Source of the DNA: Anaeramoeba flamelloides
Lineage: Eukaryota; Metamonada; Anaeramoebidae
Direction of reading: 5' to 3'
Assembly (NCBI GenBank): GCA_027625915.1
Contig: JANTQA010000012.1
Location: 11,060,501 to 11,124,500 of the forward strand
Length of the DNA: 64,000 bases
The translations under genes were made by a program, and so were the position numbers. Within the stretch, counting starts at the first letter, position 1; each line of letters opens with the position of its first letter. The notes beneath the pieces were generated by a model that was not told the DNA's origin, did not search any database, and saw only the letters and a program-made list of their open reading frames with translations. Below are positions 54,821 to 64,000 of the stretch, piece after piece.

Positions 54821-57505
54821 TTATTTATTTAATGGTTTATTTATATTATTATTATTATTGTTATTATTATTATTATTTAAAGGGGGGTGTTTTTTTTTTC
54901 TAATTAATTGAATGGGGATTGGAAAGGTGTTTGTAGTATTGGTATTATTTATGTTTATGTTTGTGTTTTCATGTGTGTTAGTATTAATATTAGCTCTACT
55001 ACTACTATTTGGATTTAAATTCATTTTTTGATTTTGATATTGAATTAAATTTGGAGTGGGAATGGGTGGGTTATTTAAATTCTTATTAGAATTGAAAATT
55101 TCATTATTCAAAGGTATATTATTTGGAATAATGTTTAATGATTGAGAGGGGCTTTCTTGTTTATTCATTGTATTTGCTGAAGTTGAAATTATTTGAATTT
55201 TTGGTTTTGTGTTTTGTATTGTTTGTATTTTATTTTCAGTCTTTTGATTTAATGCATTAATTGAAATTATAGGCTTTAAATTGGATTCCTCATTATTAAA
55301 ATTATTATTCAACTGATAGTTTTGATAATGGTTTTTTTTTTGATTTTGATTCTGGGGATTTGGTAATTGATTTATTTTATTCGTATTTAAAGGGGGTTGT
55401 TGATTTTTTCTAATTAATTGAATGGGGATTGGGAAAGTGTTTGTATTTTTATTATCATTGCTATTTTTGTTCTTATTATTAATATTTTCATCATCATTAT
55501 TAATACTATTTGGATTTAAATCCATTTTTTGATTTTGATATTGATTTGTATTTGGAGAAGGAATGGGCGGGTTATTTAAATTCTTATTAGAATTGAAATT
55601 TTCATTATTCGAAGATATATTATTTGGAGTAATGTTTAATGATTGAGAGGGGCTTTCTTGTTTATTCATTTTATTTGTTGAGGCTGAAATTATTTGAATT
55701 ATTGGTTTTGATTGGCTAATTGAAGTTGTTTGATTTTCAATTTCTTGAATATCATTATTTTTATTTTCCCTTTCCTTTTCTCCCTCCGTTACATCATCAT
55801 CATTATTATTCTTTTCATCTTCTGGTAAATTTGATTTTACAGTTTGTATTTCTTCAATTTCTTTTTCATTTTTTGTTTTTTCGTTTTTAATTTCCTTTCT
55901 TTTATTATTTACTTCTTCATTTTGAATTTTTTCGGTTGTTTCTTTTATTTCTTTTTTAAATTCGATTTGATCATCAATTTTTTCAATTTTTTGTTCTTTA
56001 TTTATTATTTTTCCTTCTACTTCTTCAGTTATAATTTTATTGTTCAAAGAAGAACTTTCATCTTTTATTTCATTCTTTTGATTTTCAGTATTTGTCTTTT
56101 TCTTTTCTTCTTCTTTGGTCGGGTAAATACCAACATCAGTATCAGCATCGGTATCAACATTAATATTTACACTAACTTCATCCTCACTCTCACTCTCGCT
56201 CTCAATGGCACTGTCTGGAATCAAATTATCAACAAATTTTTTTAATTTAATTAAAACTGAATTGTCTAATTGATGAAGATCAATTTCTAAAACTTGTTCT
56301 AAATCTGCGCCATCTTGAATTATATTCTTTTCGTTTGATAACAAAATCATTTCTAATACTTGTTCCCTTTCTTCTTCGTTCATTTCATTTATTTGTTGAA
56401 TTAATTTTCTAATTTCTTTCAAGCTTAAAAAAATATCTTCGTCCTCATCCTCTTCATATTGTTTTTGTTTTTGTTTTTGATCTTTAATGTGTTTATTTGT
56501 TTCATTCTTTTTGATTTTATTTTCTTGTTCATCAATGTTATTCTTTTCAATTTGCATATCATTCTTTTCACTTTCACCTCCTCTTAATGTTGGTGATTGA
56601 ATCTTGATTTTTTCAGTATTTTTATTTTCTTTTTCTTCTTTTTCAATTTCTTTGTCTTTATCTTTTTCTTTTTTCATTTCTTTTTCTTTTTCTTTTTCTT
56701 TTTCCATTTCCATTTCTTTTTCCTTTTCTTTTTCATTTTCTTTTTCTTTTTCCTTTTCTTTTTCTTTTGTTTCTCCCTTTTCCTGTTCCGTTTTCATTTT
56801 ATTGTTTGGTTCATTCAGTGATTGATCTTGAGGAAAGAGTTTGTTTTCTGAAGAAGTCTCTTTTTGTAACAAGAATAATAAAGACATTGATAATTTCTCT
56901 GTGACTGCAAAACCTTGTTTTAAAAAGGTCACATAATCACGAGTTTTAGGATTTTCTTTAAAAAATTTATCAAGATAAGTTTTGATACTCTCTGGATCTT
57001 CTTGAAAAAATTGTTCAATTCGGGTGGGTTTGTAAACGTTGTTGGTTTGGTTTGGTTTATTTGTTTGATGAAATTTTGTGCTCATAGTATTTGGTTTTTC
57101 TTTTTTATTCAAATTAGATTTTCTTTTGAGATTTGTTCCTTTTTTGCTTCTTGTTCTCCTTTTTCTTTTTCGTGCAGAATTATTTGGAAAATCTTTAATG
57201 TTTTCAGAATTGCCATTCTCAATGCCTTCTTTTGAATCTAAAGAAGAAAAGGAATCAGAATTCGTAAATGAAAACGAATCAGAAAGGGAACTAAACTCAG
57301 AACCTGAAGTGTTCCTTTTATATTTTGTTGAGCGTTTATTAAAGGATCCTGTTTTTTTGTTTTTTTTTTTTTTTTGTTGTTCTTGGTTAATGTTGTGGTG
57401 TCTGGTTTGTGAGTTTTGGTTGTTATATTTTGTTCTTTTATGAGGGTTTTTATTTTTTTTTTTCTTTTTCTTTGTTAGTGTTGAATTTGGATTGTAATTT
57501 GACAT
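54821..57505 (-). CDS. NET (extra-terminal) domain protein without bromodomain, 894 aa
   Basis: Residues about 355-430 match the NET domain of BET proteins, a three-helix module that binds chromatin partners: EIRKLIQQINEMNEEEREQV, LEQVLEIDLHQLDNSVLIKL, KKFVDNLIPDS. No bromodomain is visible in the 894 residues. The N-terminus is highly basic with nuclear-localisation-like clusters (KKKKKKNKN, RKRKRRTRSKK). Residues about 170-225 are an unrecognised helical segment (RIEQFFQEDPESIKTYLDKF). A Lys/Glu repeat precedes the NET domain and an acidic stretch (ESESESEDE) follows it. The C-terminal third is Asn/Gln-rich and contains a segment of about 110 residues twice (about 600-706 and 764-872; MNKQESPSQSLNI, FPIPIQLIRK). 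The ATG at 57505 is preferred because the upstream in-frame ATG at 57565 adds only a hydrophobic run unlikely in a nuclear protein. Confidence 0.82.
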   Translation of the reverse strand: MSNYNPNSTLTKKKKKKNKNPHKRTKYNNQNSQTRHHNINQEQQKKKKNKKTGSFNKRSTKYKRNTSGSEFSSLSDSFSFTNSDSFSSLDSKEGIENGNSENIKDFPNNSARKRKRRTRSKKGTNLKRKSNLNKKEKPNTMSTKFHQTNKPNQTNNVYKPTRIEQFFQEDPESIKTYLDKFFKENPKTRDYVTFLKQGFAVTEKLSMSLLFLLQKETSSENKLFPQDQSLNEPNNKMKTEQEKGETKEKEKEKEKENEKEKEKEMEMEKEKEKEKEMKKEKDKDKEIEKEEKENKNTEKIKIQSPTLRGGESEKNDMQIEKNNIDEQENKIKKNETNKHIKDQKQKQKQYEEDEDEDIFLSLKEIRKLIQQINEMNEEEREQVLEMILLSNEKNIIQDGADLEQVLEIDLHQLDNSVLIKLKKFVDNLIPDSAIESESESEDEVSVNINVDTDADTDVGIYPTKEEEKKKTNTENQKNEIKDESSSLNNKIITEEVEGKIINKEQKIEKIDDQIEFKKEIKETTEKIQNEEVNNKRKEIKNEKTKNEKEIEEIQTVKSNLPEDEKNNNDDDVTEGEKERENKNNDIQEIENQTTSISQSKPIIQIISASTNKMNKQESPSQSLNITPNNISSNNENFNSNKNLNNPPIPSPNTNQYQNQKMDLNPNSINNDDENINNKNKNSNDNKNTNTFPIPIQLIRKNQQPPLNTNKINQLPNPQNQNQKKNHYQNYQLNNNFNNEESNLKPIISINALNQKTENKIQTIQNTKPKIQIISTSANTMNKQESPSQSLNIIPNNIPLNNEIFNSNKNLNNPPIPTPNLIQYQNQKMNLNPNSSSRANINTNTHENTNININNTNTTNTFPIPIQLIRKKKHPPLNNNNNNNNNNNINKPLNK

Positions 57506-58362
57506 AAGAAACAATTTTTTTTCAATTAAGAAAAAGCCCAAAAACAAAAAAATAAAAAAATACATTTTGAAAATTCTTGTCTTAGTTCAGAAAGTTATCA
57601 CATTTAAAAGAAAATGGGAAACTGAAATTCCCAACTTGTTGTTAGTTTTAATAGTTTACCAATTTTCCTCTTCTTTTTATTGATTAAATAGCTGGGATTA
57701 CTTTGTGAAATATTTTTTTTAATTATTGAAAGATAATAAATAGGCTTTATTCTTTTTTGAATTTGAATAAATTGTGAATTAAACTGGGTACTATAAATTG
57801 TATTCAATCGAATAAGATTCTCAAAGTCAGATTAAGTTTACTTTTTCAGAAATATTTGTTTAAAAAGGATTATTTTCTTAATTTTCACACAGATTGTTAT
57901 CAGGAAGATAGATGGAAAGCAATTCTTCAATTTTTTGTGGAGTATTGATTTGGATTTTTGGAAAATTTTGTTTAAAAAGATTTAACGTATTTATGATTTT
58001 TTTTATCATTATTATATTTTTTCTATTTTGCGATCACGAAGAATATCTTTTTATTTTAAAGGTTATGTGTTATTGGTATTTGCATAATAAATAGGATTAA
58101 CTTTTCACTTTGTTTTCCTTATTTTTCTTTTTACCAATAGAGTTTTATCAAGAAGTAGGCTGTAATTTGAACTCTCTATTTGAAAAATGAAATCGAATTA
58201 TAAAACGAAAAATTTTTTTTTTCACAGAGATATCATTTTTACAAGTACATAAAAGTGCAAAGACCTCATAGGTATAACAAAATATGAAAATATATTCCTA
58301 ATATAACAACAATTGGATATTGAATCCGATAAAGAAATGTATGATATTATTTAAAAAAATTA

Positions 58363-58836
58363 CAGAACTGAAAAAATCCAAGACAAGATTTTTAATTGTT
58401 GATCTAAGGAAAATTTTTGTGTAAATTCTTGTATTTAAAATCAAATCCTTTATATATAACCTAATTTTTATATGAACAAAGTAATAAAACTAAATAAAGT
58501 TCCTTAAAGTGGACGGTGTCTTAGAATACTCATTTCATTGTTTGATTACCTAAGTAGATCTGTTATTTTGAAAAATAATAGAGTTTTATTAGAGGTTTTA
58601 CGGAATTTGGAAATTGATAATTTTTATTCTTGTTGTTTGATTGAATATTGTTTTTGAACAAGTGTAATTTAATTAATAATAATTCTAATCGGTGGACGAA
58701 TTCTAATTTAAAAAGTTTTATTCATAAAAAATTAGGTTATATCTAAAGGATTTGATTTTAAATACAAGAAATTACACAAAAATTTTCCTTAGATCAACAA
58801 TTAAAAATCCTTGTCCGGGATTATTTTCATTTCTTG
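58363..58836. mobile_element. Inverted-repeat element (ATGAAAATAAT... ends), copy 3
   Basis: The arms of about 120 bp share AAGATTTTTAATTGTTGATC, AAGGAAAATTTTTGTGTAA and AAAATCAAATCCTTTA in inverted orientation. TA lies at both ends. 474 bp. Its centre (AATAAAACTAAATAAAGTTC, GTGTCTTAGAATACTCATTT) matches the copies at 24758 and 40356. Confidence 0.75.
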
Positions 58837-59099
58837 TATTTTTTTCAATACTATAAATAAGAAAATAAGTAAAAAATATATTTATGATTATTTGATTATT
58901 GTGATCTTTATTTACTTTTTGGTTGATAGGTTCTATTCCAATATGAAAGGAATAATATCAAAAATACAGAATATATAAAGATATCTTTATTAAATTTTAT
59001 GTTTAAAATTACTTTAGATTTTCCTTAGTACATCTATTCACCAACATTTTATTACGCTAAAAACAAAGGATGATATATAATATTGATAAGTTTATTTTA

Positions 59100-59184
59100 C
59101 AGTCTTTCCAAGTCTACCATAAAATTTTAAATAAAACATAATCGAGTTTTCTCTTCTTATTTTATGGTAGCCTTGGAACGGCTG
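59100..59184. mobile_element. Minimal 85-bp TA-flanked element (CAGTCTTTCCAAG ends), copy 4
   Basis: CAGTCTTTCCAAGTCTACCA at the left and TGGTAGCCTTGGAACGGCTG at the right, with TA on both sides (59098-59099, 59185-59186). The 85 bp are little more than the two arms. The left arm matches the left arm of 11332-14259 over about 50 bp. Confidence 0.85.
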
Positions 59185-60886
59185 TATCAAACTTTTTAGC
59201 TTTATTGATATTGCTTAATATGGTAATTTTTAATATCTAGTGATATTATTGATTATAGCGATTATATAAAATATCTAGATTTTATAAAAATAATTACTAT
59301 TTTTTAAACTTGATTGTAAATTGAAAAAGATAACATAAAATAATATATTGTTTATTTTTTGTTTTGTTTTTGAAAAAATTATTTATTAAAATTAAATTTA
59401 AAGAAATAATTGATTCCGATATTGCAATACCAAACTTGATCTATGGCTTCTTATTCGATAATATTATTTATTCTATTCCTAGATTTTAAAAAATCATAAA
59501 TTAAAAAATAAAATAAAAATTTAAAAAAAAATCAATTATTAATCTGACTAATGCGATTTGACAAATCATTAAAATGAAAAACTTTATTTGTCAAAAAAAT
59601 CATAAAATAAGATTCTTGAAATTATTATTTAAAAATATAATTTTATTTACATATGAAACGAATTTCCCATTCTATATCTATATTACTTTTCGTTGATCAT
59701 CAAGAGACAAAACAAATTCACTTCCAAGATATTTAAATATCATCTTAATATAATAAATTATTTATTAAACAATTTTAAGCCAATATAAACCCATCACAGC
59801 TATTTTCCCCATAAATAATGATTTTTTTTGATTTTTACAAGGTGTCATACTTTCCTATTAAGACAAAATTTTCAAGAAAAATAATAAAAAAATTATCTAT
59901 TTTTGATAAATTTCAATTGAAAATTAATGTTATTACAAACAAAAAGTAAAAATTTTCAAGAATTGAAAAAATATTTTCAAGTTATTTTTTTATATTAGGC
60001 AACTATACACTTTTTAAAAATAAAATTTTCTTTCCAAAAATTATTATTTTTAAATTCAAAATCCTATTGTTTTTAATAAAAATAAACAAATAAAAAAAAT
60101 TTAAATAGTTATAATTTAATTGAGGGTGTTACGTGTTTTATATCTATATTAAGTTTTTTTTGAAGAAATTTTTGAAAATATTCGAAGAAAAAAGTAAAAA
60201 TTTGACTAATAAATTTATAATTAAATTCTAGTATATAAGATGTAATGATCAAAACAAGTGTTTTTATCATCCTATAATATGGGTGTTTCAAAGCTTATTA
60301 TACATAATTGCATAAACCAAAAGAACAAAGTTTTTTCATTGTTTTGATAAAAAAATTAATATAAAAAAAATGAATAAGAAACATAAAATAATCTGAAACA
60401 AAAATAAAAAATTTGATTTTATTGTGAAATAATTCGAAAAAGTTTTTTTTCTTAATTGGGTTCTTAAATTATTGAAAAGTTTCGATCTCTTCTTGTTTCT
60501 TTTTATTATATGTATCCTCAAATTATTGTTTGGAATTCAAGATGTGTAAAATATTATATTTATCAGTTAGACTTCTCAAATGGTAAGATGAGAAAAAAAA
60601 TCCTCCTTTACTACAACCCAAAAATAAAAAATCAACAAAAAATTCATAAAGAAGATAAAAGGAAAGTTTTTATCATATTAAAAACTAAGGCATATTATTA
60701 CAGATAAGTCCTCAAATATAATTAGTCTCATTAGTCTTTTTGTTATTGGACATCAAGAAGAAAAGAAAAGAAATAATACACTTGAACTAATTAAATTTCT
60801 CCTCATACTATTTACAGAGATTTGAAAAGAATTAACAGTTCGAAATCATTTTTTCTTATTTTCGAATAATTGTCTTTTAAAAATAA

Positions 60887-61748
60887 ATGAGTGGAATTGG
60901 AACAGGATACGATTTATACCCAACAACGTTTAGCCCAGATGGACGTATTTTTCAAGTAGAATATGCACACAAAGCTGTTGAAAACTCAAGCACAGCAATT
61001 GGGCTTTGTTGTAAGGATGGTGTAGTATTTGGTGTTGAAAAAATTATCCTTTCAAAAATGCTGGTTGAAGGGACAAATAGAAGAGTTTTTTCTGTTGGAG
61101 AGCATATTGGAATTGTAAATTATTCTTGTTTTTATTTTTCTTTATTTTTTATCATCTTTCTTTTTATTTCTCTCACATAAAGAAGAAAAAAAAAGAAAAA
61201 AGACTTACATTTTGATCCAAAAAAAAAGCTTTTTTTATTTGTTTTTTGTTCTTTTAATTTTGAGATTTTGTCCAACTATTTTTTAATTTTGATATTGTCA
61301 TTCAATTAAGGACTTTTTTCAGAACTTGCAATTTTCTTTTTTTTTTCCTTTTTTTTGTCTTGTCAAAACTATCTTGTTTATTTCTTTTTTTTTTTTTTTA
61401 TAAAATACACAACCAAAATCTTGTTTCTGAAATTTCAATTTAATCCCTATTCATGCTCAACATAATGTTTTTACTTGCATTTAATCTTATTTTCTAAAGG
61501 CAACTGCAGGACTAACTGCAGATGGGAGAAGAATTGTACAAAATGCAAGACAAGAAGCTAAGAATTATGAAAATTTCACAAGTGACATAATCCCAATTCA
61601 TGTCTTAACTGAAAGACTCTCAATTTACGTCCAAGTTTTTACTCTTTATAATTATATTCGACCATTTGGCTGTTCACTAATGATTGGATCTTATGACGAG
61701 GAAAAAGGACCATCGTTGTACTGCATTGAACCGGATAGTGTTGCTTTG
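60887..61748 (+). CDS. PSMA3: 20S proteasome subunit alpha-7 (alpha type-3), first two exons
   Basis: This subunit forms part of the outer alpha ring of the 20S proteasome. Exon 1 (60887-61114, 76 codons) and exon 2 (61500-61748, 83 codons) join in phase 0 across a 385-nt GT-AG intron. The N-terminus [20 protein letters not shown] then [20 protein letters not shown] is the proteasome alpha signature and fits the human subunit closely. Exon 2 carries [20 protein letters not shown] and [20 protein letters not shown]. The last exon seen ends at a GTTTGT donor, and about 95 C-terminal residues, including the expected YGYxGxAxGxxxQxAKTEIEK region, were not found in the remaining 2.25 kb. They may lie beyond the window after a long, repeat-filled intron. 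Confidence 0.93.
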
Positions 61749-64000
61749 GTTTGTTTTTGATAATTATACAATCTCTTTTGTCTTTTCTCGATTATTTTTT
61801 TTTTATCTTTTCTTTTCTTGCCAACTCATAGATTTATGTCATTGCTAACACACTTTATTAGATATCATTTTTTTGAAATTTATTTTTAAAATCCAAATTG
61901 ATTTTATTAATGAATAAATTCTCTTTTCACCAATTCTGGTATTTGAAATTTAAATGGGATAAAAATTTTCGCCGATTACCTTTTTTCAATTCCAAAAATC
62001 TGACTTTCATTTTGAGATTCTTTTAGTTAACCCAATACCTACCAATGTTATCAATAAAAAATCACAAACAAACGAAGAAAAAGGATTACAAATAACAAAC
62101 TATTTCTTTGGAAAAATATTTTAGTATCAAAAAAAAAAAAGGAAAAGAAGTGAAAATTTTTTCTCATTTATTATTCAATCATCACAGGCTTTTTGTTTTT
62201 TCATGAAATTACAAAACATAATCTGGAAATATAATAAAATTGCGATACTATTTGTTGAAAAATAAATTGAACATAATTTTCCTTCAGCTTTCCAAAAAAA
62301 GATTTTTAAATTAGGTTACATTTCAAATTTTTAATTCTTATAACCAGCTTTAATTCTTAATTTACTTTTGAGAATTGGGGACTTTGATGGTTTGTTTGAA
62401 TTCTTGGGAAGTGATTTTTTTTTTTGGAAGGATGAATGAAAATTTTGATCTTTTTATTTTACAATTAATAGTAATTTACAAATTCCCAGATAACCTTAAA
62501 AATATTCAAAAAAAATTAGTAAAAAATATATTCTGAAAGTTTTTAATTTATTCTGAACAAATTGACTTAAAAATTTCAATAAACACTCAAATAAAAATAA
62601 AAAAAAATTGAACTACCAGCGCTTTATTCTTTATAGTTTTTGAAAGAAAAAAAAATTAAATCTTATTTTTTTGTGTTTACAACAATGTTTTCATACATAA
62701 TTGTTCAATTTATTAAAACTCAATAAATTAGTGAAAAAATGATACTGATAAACTCTGTTTCAGTCAAAGGGGCCCAACATTTTTTTCAAATATCAATTTT
62801 TTTTTATAATTGACCTTTGAAGAACAAATAAGAATTAAGTAGAATAATACACATCAAAGAATTGTTGATATCGTTCTGAAATAAAACTAATAAATCAATA
62901 TATTTTCTTAAAAATTGAAAAACTCAAATTCTTAGAGCCACATTGAGAAAAACAACAATGTTCGTTTTGATCTTTTACTGGTCTTTGAATAATAAATAGG
63001 AAAAAATTTTCACTTCATTTTCCATACTTTTCTTTAAGAAATCAAGTCACCAAACGAATTTTGTTGGTATTTGTGGTTTCTATTTGAAAAGGGAAATGAA
63101 AATGAAGTGAAAATTGTTTCCTATTTATTAATCAAATATCAGGATCAAAGATTGAATAAAATTCCAATAGAAATAAATATGATTTCTCAACAATCATTTT
63201 CACAGTTTCAATAATATTAGAATAACACGTTTTTACCAAGTGACTATTGATCTTGCAATAAAAAAATTTTTGCAACTAAATTATGAAGATCAAAAAAAGA
63301 GAAAAAATGAACAAAAATGTGAAAAAATGATTTCAATTTTGAAATTATCAAAATAAAATTTTCTTCTAATATCGATTCAAACCCTTTGAACACGTGTAAT
63401 TCACCCCCCTACAACTGCCCCCCGTTAACTGATCAATGGTTTAGTATTCTAGGATCGAAATCCTGATAATTTGATTTTTTTTTAAAAAAAAAAGCAGATT
63501 GATAAATTTCCTATTAAACAAAAACAAAATAAAAAATATATTTTTATTGTTTCAAGAAACTCCTGTAGTATAAAAACAAATTTTTGAACTTTTTCCCAAT
63601 GCTTTTTTTCTATTTTTTTTTTTATAAACCACCACAAAACAAATATTCATTGAACTCAATATTAACTATTATCTCGGCACAGCAAAATACTCCCTTCTAA
63701 ATTATTTATATAAAAGAAAACTTTAAAAAAGTTATTTTGAAAAAAAAAAAAAAGAAAAAAAAGTATCGGGTTCTTCCGCTTTTTATATTTTAAAAAGTAG
63801 CTTTAATTTTTAATATTTTTAATATCGGTCTTATTTGGAGAAGAAAGAAATGAAAACAATAATTTGAAAAATAAAATATTTCATTTATTTTTTATTTGCC
63901 TTGCACATAAATGGGTAGATTTATGAATTAAGAAATTAAGATAGAATAATGGGATATTGAACTATTAAAATTCTTATTAATAAATTAAAATTATAAATAT
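61749..64000. other. Presumed PSMA3 intron and flank with repeats
   Basis: No further PSMA3 exon was recognised. 61930-62020 matches the CNOT1 intron-2 repeat. 62978-63141 is a palindromic repeat. 63340-63405 resembles 50005-50100 and is followed by an unusually C-rich patch (about 63400-63430). The rest is A/T-rich. Confidence 0.5.
62978..63141. repeat. Palindromic repeat (TTTCACTTCATTTTC arms)
   Basis: AATAAATAGGAAAAAATTTT followed by CACTTCATTTTC on the left returns inverted on the right (GAAAATGAAGTG, AAAATTGTTTCCTATTTATT). Fragments of one arm occur near 26090 and 62140. Probably another small foldback family. Confidence 0.65.

Larger units (their letters stand above)
57506..60886. other. 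Intergenic region between the NET gene and PSMA3
   Basis: Divergent intergenic DNA with two inverted-repeat elements (58363-58836, 59100-59184). Open frames at 57912-58094 and 60510-60707 match nothing known. The start of PSMA3 is preceded by AAAAATAA directly before the ATG, a typical A-rich context. Confidence 0.5.

Noticed and set aside
56597-56825. Phe/Ser-rich open frames opposite the NET gene.
   Set aside because: They are antisense reflections of the Lys/Glu repeat in the real gene.
57506-57565. N-terminal extension of the NET protein that looks like a signal peptide.
   Set aside because: A nuclear chromatin-type protein should not carry a signal peptide; the extension comes from T-rich 5' DNA and a good ATG follows at 57505.
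60336-60707. Short frames upstream of PSMA3.
   Set aside because: Composition is Lys/Phe/Tyr-rich with no motif, and no conserved partner was found in the window.
63450-63470. AGGATCGAAATCCT, which looks like a tRNA T-arm.
   Set aside because: The loop has four bases, not seven, and no D-arm, anticodon arm or acceptor pairing is present. It is a plain hairpin.

Overview
This 64 kb window is AT-rich eukaryotic nuclear DNA. Genes are sparse, with short spliceosomal introns (GT-AG, mostly about 100-390 nt). Proteins carry Asn, Gln and Lys/Glu runs, and intergenic DNA is crowded with small inverted-repeat elements. The gene set (countin-like secreted protein, B-box/TLDc proteins, Ras-like GTPase fused to RGS, very Asn/Lys-rich reading frames) points to a free-living amoeba. 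I favour an Anaeramoeba-like organism, with a dictyostelid-like amoebozoan as second choice. This is inference from gene content and composition; no rRNA or marker gene settles it.

Layout, left to right. 1-5297 (minus): N-terminal 712 codons of CNOT1, scaffold of the CCR4-NOT deadenylase, in four exons and running off the left edge; two of its introns are swollen by foldback repeats. About 6735-20906: a diverged direct duplication of a B-box / coiled-coil / filamin-like / TLDc gene. The left copy (7672-9789) is frameshifted, the right copy (17018-19119) is intact. The copies are separated by a nested stack of TA-flanked inverted-repeat elements (11332-14259), and the right unit also holds a LINE insertion (14772-16550). 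20907-26886: no gene, but MITEs, a near-perfect foldback and a second, 5'-truncated LINE with a 17-bp target duplication. 26887-27736 (plus): countin-like secreted saposin protein. 27737-34729: repeats only. 34730-35518 (minus): compositionally distinct ankyrin protein. 38410-39678 (plus): Arc1p/AIMP1-like tRNA-binding cofactor. 43028-48289 (minus): a 1753-residue LRR-ankyrin-GTPase-RGS protein. 51189-54300: a 3.1 kb element with two smaller ones inside. 54821-57505 (minus): NET-domain protein without a bromodomain. 60887-61748 (plus): first two exons of proteasome subunit alpha-7 (PSMA3); the remaining exons are not visible up to the right edge.

The genes do not form a pathway. CNOT1 (mRNA decay), the Arc1/AIMP1-like protein (tRNA aminoacylation), PSMA3 (protein degradation) and the NET protein (chromatin) are core cell machinery. 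The countin-like protein, B-box/TLDc pair and LRR-ANK-GTPase-RGS protein look like lineage-expanded signalling or surface families. The most unusual items are the LRR-ANK-GTPase-RGS fusion, the bromodomain-less NET protein with a large internal repeat, and the population of TA-flanked (Tc1/mariner-type) and TTAA-flanked non-autonomous foldback elements nested in one another. No CRISPR array, operon, convincing tRNA or rRNA gene, or virus-derived element was recognised.
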